A stretch of DNA of 16,248 nucleotides from positions 1 to 16,248 of the forward strand of contig JAIRXN010000036.1 of assembly GCA_031268245.1 (NCBI GenBank), written 5' to 3'. The notes under the pieces are model-generated. The model saw only the letters and a program-made list of their open reading frames with translations, made no database searches and was not told where the DNA came from. The stretch comes from Treponema sp. Lineage in GTDB: Bacteria; Spirochaetota; Spirochaetia; Treponematales; Breznakiellaceae. The position numbers and the translations under genes are program-made. This document shows, piece by piece, positions 7,117 through 14,551 of the stretch (position 1 is its first letter; each line of letters opens with the position of its first letter).

Positions 7117-7136
7117 TGATTATTGGTGTCAAGCAA
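7112..7136. repeat. Perfect 8-bp inverted repeat over the -12 element
   Basis: TTGCTTGA (7112-7119) and TCAAGCAA (7129-7136) are exact reverse complements with a 9-base spacer. The left arm includes the sigma-54 -12 GC, and the spacer includes the predicted +1. It may be a repressor operator. It is unlikely to be an RNA hairpin, because the left arm is upstream of the predicted start. Confidence 0.5.
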
Positions 7137-7150
7137 ACCAGGAGGTTCAA

Positions 7151-8023
7151 ATGACCGCGACCAAAGTAAAGAAAACCCGGCAGGAAATGAAAAGTTCTGA
7201 GGAGAACATTCTTTCCATGTATCTCAACGAAATCAACAGCATTCCCCTGCTCTCCAGAGAGGAAGAGGATGAAACCGCCCGTCAGGCGGTTCAGGGTAAC
7301 CAGGAAGCAAAGAACAAGCTGATCAATGCAAATCTGCGCTTTGTGGTGAATATCGCAAAGAAGTATCAGGGACAGGGACTTCCCCTTGCGGATCTTATCA
7401 GCGAAGGAAACATCGGCCTTATCAGCGCCGTTGACCGTTACGACGTAACCAAGGGCTTCCACTTTATCTCCTATGCGGTGTGGTGGATTCGTCAGTCCAT
7501 TCTCAAGGCAATCTGTGAAAAAGCCAGGATGATACGGCTTCCCCTTAACCGGGCCAATGAACTGATTCAGATTGAAAAGGCCCGGAAGCTGGTTCAGGGA
7601 TGTCATTCGAGTGAAATAGAGATAAAGGAAATCGCCCGGATGCTCAACATGGACAAAAGTATGGTAGTTGAACTGGTAAATATCAGCCGGGACATGGTTT
7701 CCCTGGAAAATCCCGTCAACAACAGCGACTCCTCTACGCTGGAAGAATTCATCCAGGCGGACAAGTACGAGGCCCCTGATACCAAAACCATAAAGAAGGC
7801 TCTTCAGGACGATATTAAGGATCTGCTGGGTACTTTAAGCAAAAAGGAAGCAGACATTATCCGTTTCCGTTACGGGCTTGATTCCTGTATACCCATGTCT
7901 CTCAAGGAGATTGGAGACCATTTCAATCTTACCAAGGAACGGATCAGGCAGATTGAAAAGAAGGCTCTCAAACGCCTTCAGCATCCCTCCAGGCAGTATC
8001 TTCTTGAGCCTTACGTAGCGTGA
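7151..8023 (+). CDS. RNA polymerase sigma factor, sigma-70 family (RpoD/RpoS-like, no region 1.1)
   Basis: Directs RNA polymerase to promoters. The start at 7151 follows AGGAGG at 7139-7144 with a 6-base gap and yields 290 residues; a longer frame from GTG 6938 crosses two terminators and the promoter and is rejected. Region 1.2 covers about 18-48 (MYLNEINSIPLLSREEE). Region 2 covers about 55-125 (NLRFVVNIAKKYQGQGLPL, DLISEGNIGL, then FISYAVWWIRQSI for -10 binding and melting). Region 3 runs about 130-205 and region 4 about 222-282, with the helix-turn-helix SLKEIGDHFNLTKERIRQIE. Region 1.1 and the long non-conserved region of a primary RpoD are absent, so it is an alternative, RpoS-like factor. 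Its sigma-54 promoter implies an RpoN-controlled cascade. I recall T. pallidum TP1012 as the counterpart. The regulon is not visible here. Confidence 0.93.
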   Translation: MTATKVKKTRQEMKSSEENILSMYLNEINSIPLLSREEEDETARQAVQGNQEAKNKLINANLRFVVNIAKKYQGQGLPLADLISEGNIGLISAVDRYDVTKGFHFISYAVWWIRQSILKAICEKARMIRLPLNRANELIQIEKARKLVQGCHSSEIEIKEIARMLNMDKSMVVELVNISRDMVSLENPVNNSDSSTLEEFIQADKYEAPDTKTIKKALQDDIKDLLGTLSKKEADIIRFRYGLDSCIPMSLKEIGDHFNLTKERIRQIEKKALKRLQHPSRQYLLEPYVA

Positions 8024-8059
8024 GCTGTCTTCCGGGCCGTACTTCGGTTTTTTAATTTT

Positions 8060-8121
8060 ACCACGGATACACGGACAAAACCTGCACATTGCGGTCAAAA
8101 GTCCGTGTTTTCCGTGTTGGT
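8060..8121. repeat. Long imperfect inverted repeat between convergent genes
   Basis: ACACGGAC (8069-8076) pairs with GTCCGTGT (8101-8108), and further out CACGGA (8062-8067) pairs with TCCGTG (8111-8116), around a 24-base loop. It fills the gap between the sigma factor gene and the MATE gene, which converge, so it may end transcripts from both sides. T-runs are seen before the repeat (8048-8053, TTTTTT) rather than after it. The motif CCACGGATACACGGAC looks like a dispersed repeat of a kind seen in various bacteria, but only this copy is in the window. Confidence 0.5.
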
Positions 8122-8146
8122 AAGCCTGTAAACGGCATTCGGCCTT

Positions 8147-9511
8147 CTAAATTCCTTCGGTGACATTATGCAGCCACCTGCCGCTCCTGTAACGCCAGAG
8201 CCCTGCCGCAGCCTTTATCACCTCTTCCAGGTTTACGCAGATATACAGAACCCATACCGGAGCGCCGAAAACAAAACTCATAACCGAAGCCAGGGGAATT
8301 GCGACCGTCCAGAGAAAGGCCGCATCGTAGATTGCGCAGAAAACCGTGTCTCCTCCGGCCCGGCAGATGCCTATCACCATGGACATATTGAAGGCCCGGA
8401 AGGGATAGGAACAGGCGAGAATCACGAGCATTGCCCTTGCGGAAGCAAGCACACTGGCATTCACGTTGAAGATAAAGGGCAGAAGAGACGAAAGCGGTAT
8501 CAGTATGAATGCGGCGGCAAAAGACACCATCGGTGCAAAGCGTATAATCCGGGCGGCATAATCCCTGGCGGCCTCCTCCTCCCGTTCCCCAATCTTCTTG
8601 CCGATAAGAACAGCCACCCCGTTTCCCAGGCCCATGAAGAAGACCCAGGTAAGCTGCGACACGGTTCCTGTTATGTTAAATGCGGCGATTGCATCGGTAT
8701 GGGTTCTGGCAAAGATGATGTTCTCCACGGTGATCCCGCTTGACCATACCAGTTCATTGAGGATAACCGGAAGGCAGATCCGGATAAAACGGGACACATA
8801 CGCTGAATTGAAGGCGGTCATCTCCCGGAAGCTTCCCGCCATCGCATAGCGCCTCCTGTAACTGAGAACCAGCAGCAGAATCGCCTCTACCACTCTGGCC
8901 GCCACCGTAGCCGCCGCGGCGCCGGCAACTCCCATGGCGGGAACCGGCCCAAGCCCGAAGATAAAAATATAGTTGAGCACTATATTGATGAAAAGGGCCG
9001 CGAGGGTGGTAAGCATGGGAAGCCGCATCTCTTCTATTGAACGGAGACTGAGAGTAAAAACCTGGGCAACGGCAAAAGGCGTAAACGAAAAGCTGAGAAT
9101 TTTAAGATAGGCGGCCCCCGCCGCTATTACTTCAGGATCCCTGGAATAGACAGAGAGAATCGTTTCGGGAAACAGAAAACTCACAAAAGCGAAGAGGAGG
9201 CTTAGACCCAGGTTGAGAGAGAGGCAGAAACCGGTATTCTTTTTGATCCCGGCAAGATCCCGCCTGCCCCAGAACTGGGCTGTAAAGATTGAACCGCCGG
9301 AACTAACTCCGAAGAGGATGATCTGATACAGAAAGAAAAAATTGTTTGCCAGCCCCACGGCTGCGATTTCCACGGTACCAAGGCGGCCTATCATCACCGT
9401 ATCTACCATGTTTACAAAGGCGTTCACCAGATTCTGCAGGGCAATGGGCATGGCAACGGCGAAAAGGGAACGGTAGAATTGTTTGTCGTTAAAGAGAGAA
9501 GACAGAGTCAT
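8147..9511 (-). CDS. MATE-family multidrug/cation efflux transporter
   Basis: An inner-membrane antiporter of the MatE family, probably exporting organic cations or toxic metabolites with Na+ or H+. The 454 residues fit the usual 440-480. About twelve hydrophobic segments lie in two related halves. The first half has FRSLFAVAMPIALQNLVNAF-like start (here RSLFAVAMPIALQNL), then VNMVDTVMIGRLGTVEIAAV and SGGSIFTAQFWGRRD. The second half has ICLPVILNELVWSSG, GNGVAVLIGKKIGERE and FRAFNMSMVIGICRAGGDT. These are standard MatE positions. Start: ATG 9511 is the natural family start, but only a weak GGGCGG precedes it. It lies 95 bases downstream of proS on the same strand, with a palindrome and a repeat copy between, so it may have its own transcript. 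Substrate is unknown. Confidence 0.93.
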   Translation of the reverse strand: MTLSSLFNDKQFYRSLFAVAMPIALQNLVNAFVNMVDTVMIGRLGTVEIAAVGLANNFFFLYQIILFGVSSGGSIFTAQFWGRRDLAGIKKNTGFCLSLNLGLSLLFAFVSFLFPETILSVYSRDPEVIAAGAAYLKILSFSFTPFAVAQVFTLSLRSIEEMRLPMLTTLAALFINIVLNYIFIFGLGPVPAMGVAGAAAATVAARVVEAILLLVLSYRRRYAMAGSFREMTAFNSAYVSRFIRICLPVILNELVWSSGITVENIIFARTHTDAIAAFNITGTVSQLTWVFFMGLGNGVAVLIGKKIGEREEEAARDYAARIIRFAPMVSFAAAFILIPLSSLLPFIFNVNASVLASARAMLVILACSYPFRAFNMSMVIGICRAGGDTVFCAIYDAAFLWTVAIPLASVMSFVFGAPVWVLYICVNLEEVIKAAAGLWRYRSGRWLHNVTEGI

Positions 9512-9546
9512 CCGCCCACAATATCACAAAAGGGCCTGACAAAACA

Positions 9547-9583
9547 GATTAGGGCAACGCTATTAAATGACGCTAATCAGCGC
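9547..9583 (-). repeat. Copy 2 of the dispersed intergenic repeat
   Basis: Read on the minus strand from 9582 it gives CGCTGATTAGC, six unrelated bases, TAAT, AGCGTT, one base, CCCTAA. Copy 1 (plus strand 1133-1168) has the same blocks in the same order, with two small length differences. The copies lie in different intergenic gaps and on opposite strands. Confidence 0.5.
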
Positions 9584-9589
9584 TTCCTT

Positions 9590-9607
9590 AGGAACTGCGC
9601 AGTTCCT
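9590..9607. terminator. Palindromic hairpin at the proS 3' end
   Basis: GGAACTGC/GCAGTTCC (9591-9606) is a perfect 16-base palindrome, extended by one A-T pair, that touches the proS stop codon (9607-9609). It could form a GC-capped hairpin ending the proS message, but no T-run follows on the minus strand, so rho-independent termination is uncertain. Confidence 0.4.
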
Positions 9608-11448
9608 TAGCATTGCGAATTGAGTTCCCCGATCTCTCCGTAAATCCAGCCGCTCAGTTTGTCCGCGGCTTCCTTTAGATCCAAAAGCCGGTTTTCCGTT
9701 TCACCGCGGCGCCTGGCTTCAATCTTGCCGCCGGCAAGGTTCTTCTCGCCCAGCACCACCCGCCAGGGAATTCCCAGAAGGTCCGCATCGTTGAACTTTA
9801 CACCGGGCCTTTCATTCCGGTCGTCAAGCAGCACCTCAATGCCTGCATGCTCAAGCGCAGCCGCAAGAGTATCCGCTGCGGTTTTTACCGTTCCTTCATA
9901 TTTGATGGGGACTATGATCGCATGGTAAGGGGCCACGGCGGCGGGCCAGATGATCCCCGCATCATCGTGGTGTTCTTCGATAATACTCGCCAGGGTACGG
10001 TCAAGGCCGATGCCGTAACAGCCCATGGTAGGAATCCTGCTCTTTCCTTCTTCGTCCAAATAGCTTACGTTCATGGACCTGGTATATTTATTGCCCAGCT
10101 TGAAAATATGCCCCAGTTCATTGCCCTTCTTTTCGTAGAGTTCCCCGCCGCAGGCAGGACAGCGGTCTCCGGCCCTGACGGTACGGACATCGGCAATAAG
10201 CCATGCTTCAAAATCCCGGCCATACGCGGCATGCTGATAGTGGAGATCCTTTTCAAGCGCGCCTGTAACCGCGTCATTCATACCGGTAACGGTAAAGTCC
10301 GCGATGACAGGCACGGTCGTGAGGCGCACAGGCCCGGCAAAACCGACAGGGGCGCCGGTAATGCGCTGCACATCGGCATCTGCGGCAAGCATCACCTCCG
10401 AAGCCTTGAGGGTCGCGGCAAGTTTTATCTCGTTTACATCAAGGTCTCCCCGGATTGCCACGGCAAAGAGGACTTCAGGATACGATGCGGGAGCGCCGGG
10501 AGCAGTCTTCTGCTGTTTCAGGCTGCCGCAGCCCGGCGCGCCGGAAAGGTCAAGCTCGACATTCAGGGCCCGGTAGATCAGGGTTTTGATGAAACTCTTT
10601 GCATCGGTTTTGAGGAAGCTGCAGAGTTCCTCGATCGTCTTGACTTCCGGAGTGGCGATTTTTTCTATGGGGGGAGTCCGGGAAGCGGCTTCCTTTGCCG
10701 GCTCGATGTCGAAGCGGGGACTGTAATCCGGTTTACATTCGGCCTTTTCCACATTGGCGGAATAATCGCAGAGCCTGCACAGGAGGAGGGTATTGTCCCC
10801 AACTTCACTCTCCACCATAAATTCTTCGGAGCCTGTACCGCCCATGGCCCCGGAGTCCGCCTTGACAGGGATTACCGTAAGGCCGCAGCGCTTGAAGATC
10901 CGGCGGTAAGCCCTGCCCTGGGCCTGATAATGCTCATCGAGACTCTCTTCGCCGGTATGGTAGGAATACGCATCCTTCATCACAAATTCCCGGCCCCGCA
11001 TCACCCCGTAACGGGGGCGGATCTCGTCCCGGTACTTGGTGTTTATCTGGTAAAGCGAAAGGGGGAGCTGGCGGTAACTGGAAAGTTCATCCCGGACAAC
11101 GCTGGTAAAAGCCTCTTCCGCGGTTGGGGACACAACAAGATCAAGGCCCAGCCGGTTCTTGAGACGGAGTAGCGCCTCGCCCATGGAGTCCCAGCGGCCC
11201 GATTCCTTCCAGAGTTCGCCGGGCACCACCACGGTGGGTTTAATCTCCAGGGAACCGATGGCGTTCATCTCTTCCCGGATAATCTGTTCGACCTTGCGGA
11301 AGGAACGCAGCCCCAGAGGGAGGTAGGCAAAGAGACCGTTACCGAGCTTGCGGATCATGCCGGAGCGGAACATCAGCCGGTGGCTGACGATAACTGCATC
11401 CGAGGGAACTTCCCTCAGAGTCGGAATAAAGGCTTGACTGTACTTCAT
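9607..11448 (-). CDS. proS: Prolyl-tRNA synthetase, bacterial type with editing domain
   Basis: Charges tRNA-Pro and clears Ala-tRNA-Pro. Class II motif 1 region lies at about 23-65 (RKLGNGLFAYLPLG). TAEE (109-112) and REFVMKDAYSYH (153-164) form the motif 2 region, and GIGLDRTLASIIEEHHDD (479-496) is motif 3. The INS editing domain spans about 230-425, and FIKTLIY (287-293) carries the Lys expected for Ala-tRNA-Pro deacylation. An anticodon-binding domain fills 505-600. At 613 residues it is about 40 longer than the typical ~570. Part of the excess is an INS insertion rich in Gly/Ala/Pro/Gln at about 301-324. Cys pairs occur at 224/227 and 430/433. The ATG at 11448 is right for the family; the bases before it (CTCCTC) are not a Shine-Dalgarno. 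It starts 63 bases after the AAA gene stop. Confidence 0.97.
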   Translation of the reverse strand: MKYSQAFIPTLREVPSDAVIVSHRLMFRSGMIRKLGNGLFAYLPLGLRSFRKVEQIIREEMNAIGSLEIKPTVVVPGELWKESGRWDSMGEALLRLKNRLGLDLVVSPTAEEAFTSVVRDELSSYRQLPLSLYQINTKYRDEIRPRYGVMRGREFVMKDAYSYHTGEESLDEHYQAQGRAYRRIFKRCGLTVIPVKADSGAMGGTGSEEFMVESEVGDNTLLLCRLCDYSANVEKAECKPDYSPRFDIEPAKEAASRTPPIEKIATPEVKTIEELCSFLKTDAKSFIKTLIYRALNVELDLSGAPGCGSLKQQKTAPGAPASYPEVLFAVAIRGDLDVNEIKLAATLKASEVMLAADADVQRITGAPVGFAGPVRLTTVPVIADFTVTGMNDAVTGALEKDLHYQHAAYGRDFEAWLIADVRTVRAGDRCPACGGELYEKKGNELGHIFKLGNKYTRSMNVSYLDEEGKSRIPTMGCYGIGLDRTLASIIEEHHDDAGIIWPAAVAPYHAIIVPIKYEGTVKTAADTLAAALEHAGIEVLLDDRNERPGVKFNDADLLGIPWRVVLGEKNLAGGKIEARRRGETENRLLDLKEAADKLSGWIYGEIGELNSQC

Positions 11449-11454
11449 GAGGAG

Positions 11455-11464
11455 ATGCTAGCAT
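11455..11464. promoter_or_regulatory. 10-bp palindrome just upstream of proS
   Basis: ATGCTAGCAT is a perfect palindrome 7 bases ahead of the proS start codon. On the minus strand it overlaps TATGCT, a possible -10 element, within a T-rich stretch. It might be a small operator or chance; no second copy is seen in the window. Confidence 0.2.
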
Positions 11465-11511
11465 AAAAGGGTTGAAAAAACAACGATGGCCGCGTCCTGA
11501 CATTAAGCCGG

Positions 11512-13272
11512 TCAGCCCCGCTCTCCTGAGAGGATTTTGAGTTCCTGGATCTCCTTCATCAGCCTGGTGTCGTCCATCTGGAAACGTTTGGGAACCATCC
11601 GTTTGGAGGTACACTCCCGGACGGCTACCAGATTCTGTAAACGGATCTCGTGGGGATAGGCGGGCGGGTTGTAGTTTTCCATCACCTCTTCCATGTCTTC
11701 CCGGCTGATAAAGGTGTGGTTTTCCAGAATGGCCTTCTGCTTGGCCCGCACCAGCAGGGCTTCAAGGTCTGCGCCGCTCATCTCGTAGTGATGCCTGCGG
11801 AACAGTTCTGTAATGGAAAATTTGTGTACCTGGAGTTTGTTCTTCTTTACCAGGGTATTGAAGAGAGCCACTTTTTCTTCATCGGTTTCCGGGTAAAAGA
11901 GGGCAAGATGTTCCTCCGCCCGGCCCTGGCGTTTCAGATCGATGGGAATAAGGTCGGGCCGGCAGGTGATGAGGAACCAGATGATCCGCCCGCGGTACTC
12001 GGTATTCCCCATAAAGCTGGTAATCTGGGCAAAGACCCGGTTACTCACCCCCGAATCCCCCTCCTGATCCCGGTCTCCCAGGAAAGCGTCCGCCTCATCA
12101 ATCATCACCGCCACGGGGGCCATGGACTTGAGGATATTGAGTGCCCGTTCCAGGTTGGATTCAGTTGCCCCCTGCCATTTCGAGCGGAAGTTACGGAATT
12201 TCACCATGGGAATGCCGATCTCCCCGGCAAAGGCGCTGACCATAAAACTCTTTCCCGTACCCACGGGCCCGGCAATCAGGTAGCCCATGGGAAGTACATC
12301 CAACTGCCCGTGTTTGATAGCCTTGGCGGCGTTCTTGAACTGCCTCTTTACATACTCATGCCCGGAAACATCATCCAGGGTAAAACCGGTCTCCATAAAT
12401 TCAAGGAGACCCGCCGCTTCATTCTCGATCATCAGCTTTTTGGTCCGCCTCAGGTAATCCAGCGTAAGGGCCTGGCCTTCCTCCTCCCGTTCCATGAGCA
12501 TCTGGTTGAGGTGCATCAGATTAAGGCCGCTGGTCATTGCCGCAACCTGCTGGGGAAAGAGCCCCTTCTCCAGGGGAAGCCGCCCCTCCTGCTGCCTTGA
12601 AACCAGAAAACTTTCCCTGGTCTCTTCATCGGGGAAGGGAACTCCTACCTTCACAGTGGAAGGAGAATTAACCAGGCGGGAAGAAAGATCGGAAAGGTTT
12701 TCCGTAAGGAGGATGACGGATATGTCGCCATCGGTAAAGATAGGGTTATTGGCCCAGCGGCTCAGGGTAACAAAACAGAACCGATCCTCCTCGGAAAGCC
12801 GGATCAGCTCTCCTGTCGGGGCGATGGTTTCCGCATAGTCGATAATAAGCACCATGCGGCATTCTCCGTCCCGGTTATCCTTGGGAATCCTGAGGAGGAA
12901 ATATTTTTCAAGGTGGGTAAAACTTTTTGTAGGATCGGTAGAGAAAAGATCCGCAGGATCGGCCTCGGGGAAACAGCGGCTCATCACGGAAACATAGTCC
13001 TTCTCCATTTCAGCGGTACAGAAACTTATCCCGGAAGACCGGTCATAAAAGACAATGATGTGCCGGTTGCCGAAGAGCACCTCGGAAATGTAGTCCTGTA
13101 CCCTGGCAAAGATAAACTCTCCTTCGTTCTGTTCATGGGGAAGATAGTCCCGTATATTCCCGTGCAGTATATAGAGATTAGCGGTTTTGGAACCATATTT
13201 GTTTGCCAGTTCTTCGGCCCAGACAGGCAGATTGTCGATGAATTCCTTATATTTGCGAATATATCCTTTCAT
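11512..13272 (-). CDS. Two-module AAA+ ATPase (CDC48/Ycf46-like), role unknown
   Basis: The C-terminal module is a full AAA ATPase: Walker A GPVGTGKS (335-342), Walker B VAVMIDEAD (387-395), sensor 1 region LITCRPD (434-440), Arg fingers in KRQGRAEE (447-454) and sensor 2 SGADLEALL (499-507). Canonical sensor 1 has Asn in the TNRPD box; here it is Cys (C437). The N-terminal 280 residues look like a decayed AAA module: HGN (37-39) near the lost P-loop position, Walker-B-like VLIIDYAE (141-148), and VILLTENLSDLSSRL (186-200) at the sensor 1 position. Such paired modules occur in Ycf46-like and related bacterial ATPases. The start at 13272 has a strong GGAGGGGG before it. No protease or membrane segment is fused, so it is probably a soluble remodelling ATPase. 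It sits 67 bases after the LPP20-like gene and may share its transcript. Confidence 0.85.
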   Translation of the reverse strand: MKGYIRKYKEFIDNLPVWAEELANKYGSKTANLYILHGNIRDYLPHEQNEGEFIFARVQDYISEVLFGNRHIIVFYDRSSGISFCTAEMEKDYVSVMSRCFPEADPADLFSTDPTKSFTHLEKYFLLRIPKDNRDGECRMVLIIDYAETIAPTGELIRLSEEDRFCFVTLSRWANNPIFTDGDISVILLTENLSDLSSRLVNSPSTVKVGVPFPDEETRESFLVSRQQEGRLPLEKGLFPQQVAAMTSGLNLMHLNQMLMEREEEGQALTLDYLRRTKKLMIENEAAGLLEFMETGFTLDDVSGHEYVKRQFKNAAKAIKHGQLDVLPMGYLIAGPVGTGKSFMVSAFAGEIGIPMVKFRNFRSKWQGATESNLERALNILKSMAPVAVMIDEADAFLGDRDQEGDSGVSNRVFAQITSFMGNTEYRGRIIWFLITCRPDLIPIDLKRQGRAEEHLALFYPETDEEKVALFNTLVKKNKLQVHKFSITELFRRHHYEMSGADLEALLVRAKQKAILENHTFISREDMEEVMENYNPPAYPHEIRLQNLVAVRECTSKRMVPKRFQMDDTRLMKEIQELKILSGERG

Positions 13273-13292
13273 ATCCCCCTCCCCCGCTAGTG

Positions 13293-13329
13293 GACGTGTT
13301 CAACAAGCCGGCTGGCCGTTTCGCACGTC
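13293..13329. repeat. Inverted repeat between the LPP20-like gene and the AAA gene
   Basis: GACGTG (13293-13298) pairs with CACGTC (13324-13329); inside lies the palindrome AGCCGGCT. There is no T-run on either strand. It may be a processing or attenuation hairpin between two genes of one transcript, or chance in GC-rich sequence. Confidence 0.25.
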
Positions 13330-13339
13330 TTGCATCCGC

Positions 13340-14551
13340 CTACTTTTTTTCGGGCAGCAGACTTGAAAGATACCCGGTAAGCTCTTCGCCGTAACTGTCG
13401 CCGATCTTCTTTTCCGCGGCGCTTAATGCCCTGTTTTCCGCCTGCTCTACGGAAACATGGCCTGAACGATCTCCGATATTCCAGGGCAGTAACACTGTTC
13501 CGTTGTCGGCAAGATTGGCGTCGATATTGTAACGGACAAATTTATTTGTCTGTCCCGGATACTCCGCCGGTTCCAGGACACAGTTTACATCCAGGACATA
13601 ACGGGAACCGCTCTGCCCGGTTCTGAAACCCTGCTTACTTAAAACCTGGGAAAAGGCGCTTTTTATTCTGTTGTTTCTGTCTCCCGAAACATTGACATAG
13701 ATGGGGATGTTTTTGGTTATCTCCGCCGCGGCCAGACGGTACTCATTGCCCGGCTTGAGGGTTTTAAGATCCACGCCGGAACCTTCCGCCCCCACATAGG
13801 AAAGCACGGAGGCATAACTGCTGTTCATGTCCGCAATGGCCGCGGCAAGCCGGTAGCGGGAATATGCGTCAAGACTGTTTTGTTCCGCGGCTGTCATGGC
13901 GGTGAGTCCTTCGATGATGTCCTGGTTTGTCTTGATGAGGCTTCCGTAACTCTCCCGGGCCGCGGTTTTTTCCAGCGCCGCTACCGCATGGTAGGTACTC
14001 TTGCCGTCGAACCAGTGATCCTTGATTTCCGCGCCCAGGAGGGTATCAAGGGAATTACTGATGCTCACCGTGCTGGTTACATCGGTCCCGCCGGCCCATG
14101 ACCGGAGGGAGCCGCTCCGGGCCGCTTCCGTATAGGTTTCCACCACCCTCTGATCGGCATGAATATTTTGCCCGAAGCGGGAAACAAGGTTTGCAAACGC
14201 ATTTTTCTCCGCGGCAGTCCTGTCGCTCCCGTAACCTGCGGCGCTTACATACTGTGAAGCACTGTAAACCCTGTCCGGACTGCGTACCCAGAGAGGCTCC
14301 TCGCCCGGTTTTACCGTCCCCGTGGAAGACGGGACCGGTCCTGTGTTTCCGCCGCCGTCCATGGCGGCCAGGGCCGAAGATGCGGCAGCCTCGGCAGAAG
14401 CGCCGTTGTCTCCGCCGGAAGGAGGCGGCGCACCGGCGCAGCCGGCCCATAACAGTATTACTGCCAACGCCAAAAGCGTCTTGGGCTTCCTGCAAAACCC
14501 GGCTGGTGCGGACCTGCCGTCCGTTGCAGAAGCTCTTTTTATTGCAGACAT
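13340..14551 (-). CDS. LPP20-family lipoprotein
   Basis: The N-terminus has a basic region (RKPK), a hydrophobic stretch and LLWAGC with the lipidated Cys at 38, a relaxed spirochaete lipobox. A low-complexity Gly/Ser/Ala/Pro linker follows (about 41-85). Next is an LPP20-type domain beginning WVRSPDRVYSASQYVSAAGY and DRTAAEKNAFANLVSRFGQN, which is the usual pattern of a Tyr-x-x-Ala-x-Gly entry followed by an Ala-rich helix. A C-terminal part with ITKNIPIYVNVSGDRNNRIK looks like a second alpha/beta domain. The start at 14551 is fixed by GGAGG about four bases upstream, even though this gives a long n-region. The gene overlaps the 3' end of the preceding gene by 13 bases in another frame, so the two are translationally coupled. 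LPP20 proteins are outer-membrane lipoproteins of unclear function, flagellar or envelope-related in some bacteria. Confidence 0.8.
   Translation of the reverse strand: MSAIKRASATDGRSAPAGFCRKPKTLLALAVILLWAGCAGAPPPSGGDNGASAEAAASSALAAMDGGGNTGPVPSSTGTVKPGEEPLWVRSPDRVYSASQYVSAAGYGSDRTAAEKNAFANLVSRFGQNIHADQRVVETYTEAARSGSLRSWAGGTDVTSTVSISNSLDTLLGAEIKDHWFDGKSTYHAVAALEKTAARESYGSLIKTNQDIIEGLTAMTAAEQNSLDAYSRYRLAAAIADMNSSYASVLSYVGAEGSGVDLKTLKPGNEYRLAAAEITKNIPIYVNVSGDRNNRIKSAFSQVLSKQGFRTGQSGSRYVLDVNCVLEPAEYPGQTNKFVRYNIDANLADNGTVLLPWNIGDRSGHVSVEQAENRALSAAEKKIGDSYGEELTGYLSSLLPEKK

Noticed and set aside
6938..7150. N-terminal extension of the sigma factor from GTG 6938
   Set aside because: It would start inside the groES terminator stem and run through a second terminator and the sigma-54 promoter; AGGAGG plus ATG at 7151 is the proper start.
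9847..11172. 441-residue open frame opposite proS
   Set aside because: It is antisense to a fully convincing ProS; its His/Gly/Arg-rich composition with no family motif is typical of a shadow frame in GC-rich sequence.
11650..12600. 316-residue open frame opposite the AAA ATPase gene
   Set aside because: Shadow of a real gene; no motif, no Shine-Dalgarno.
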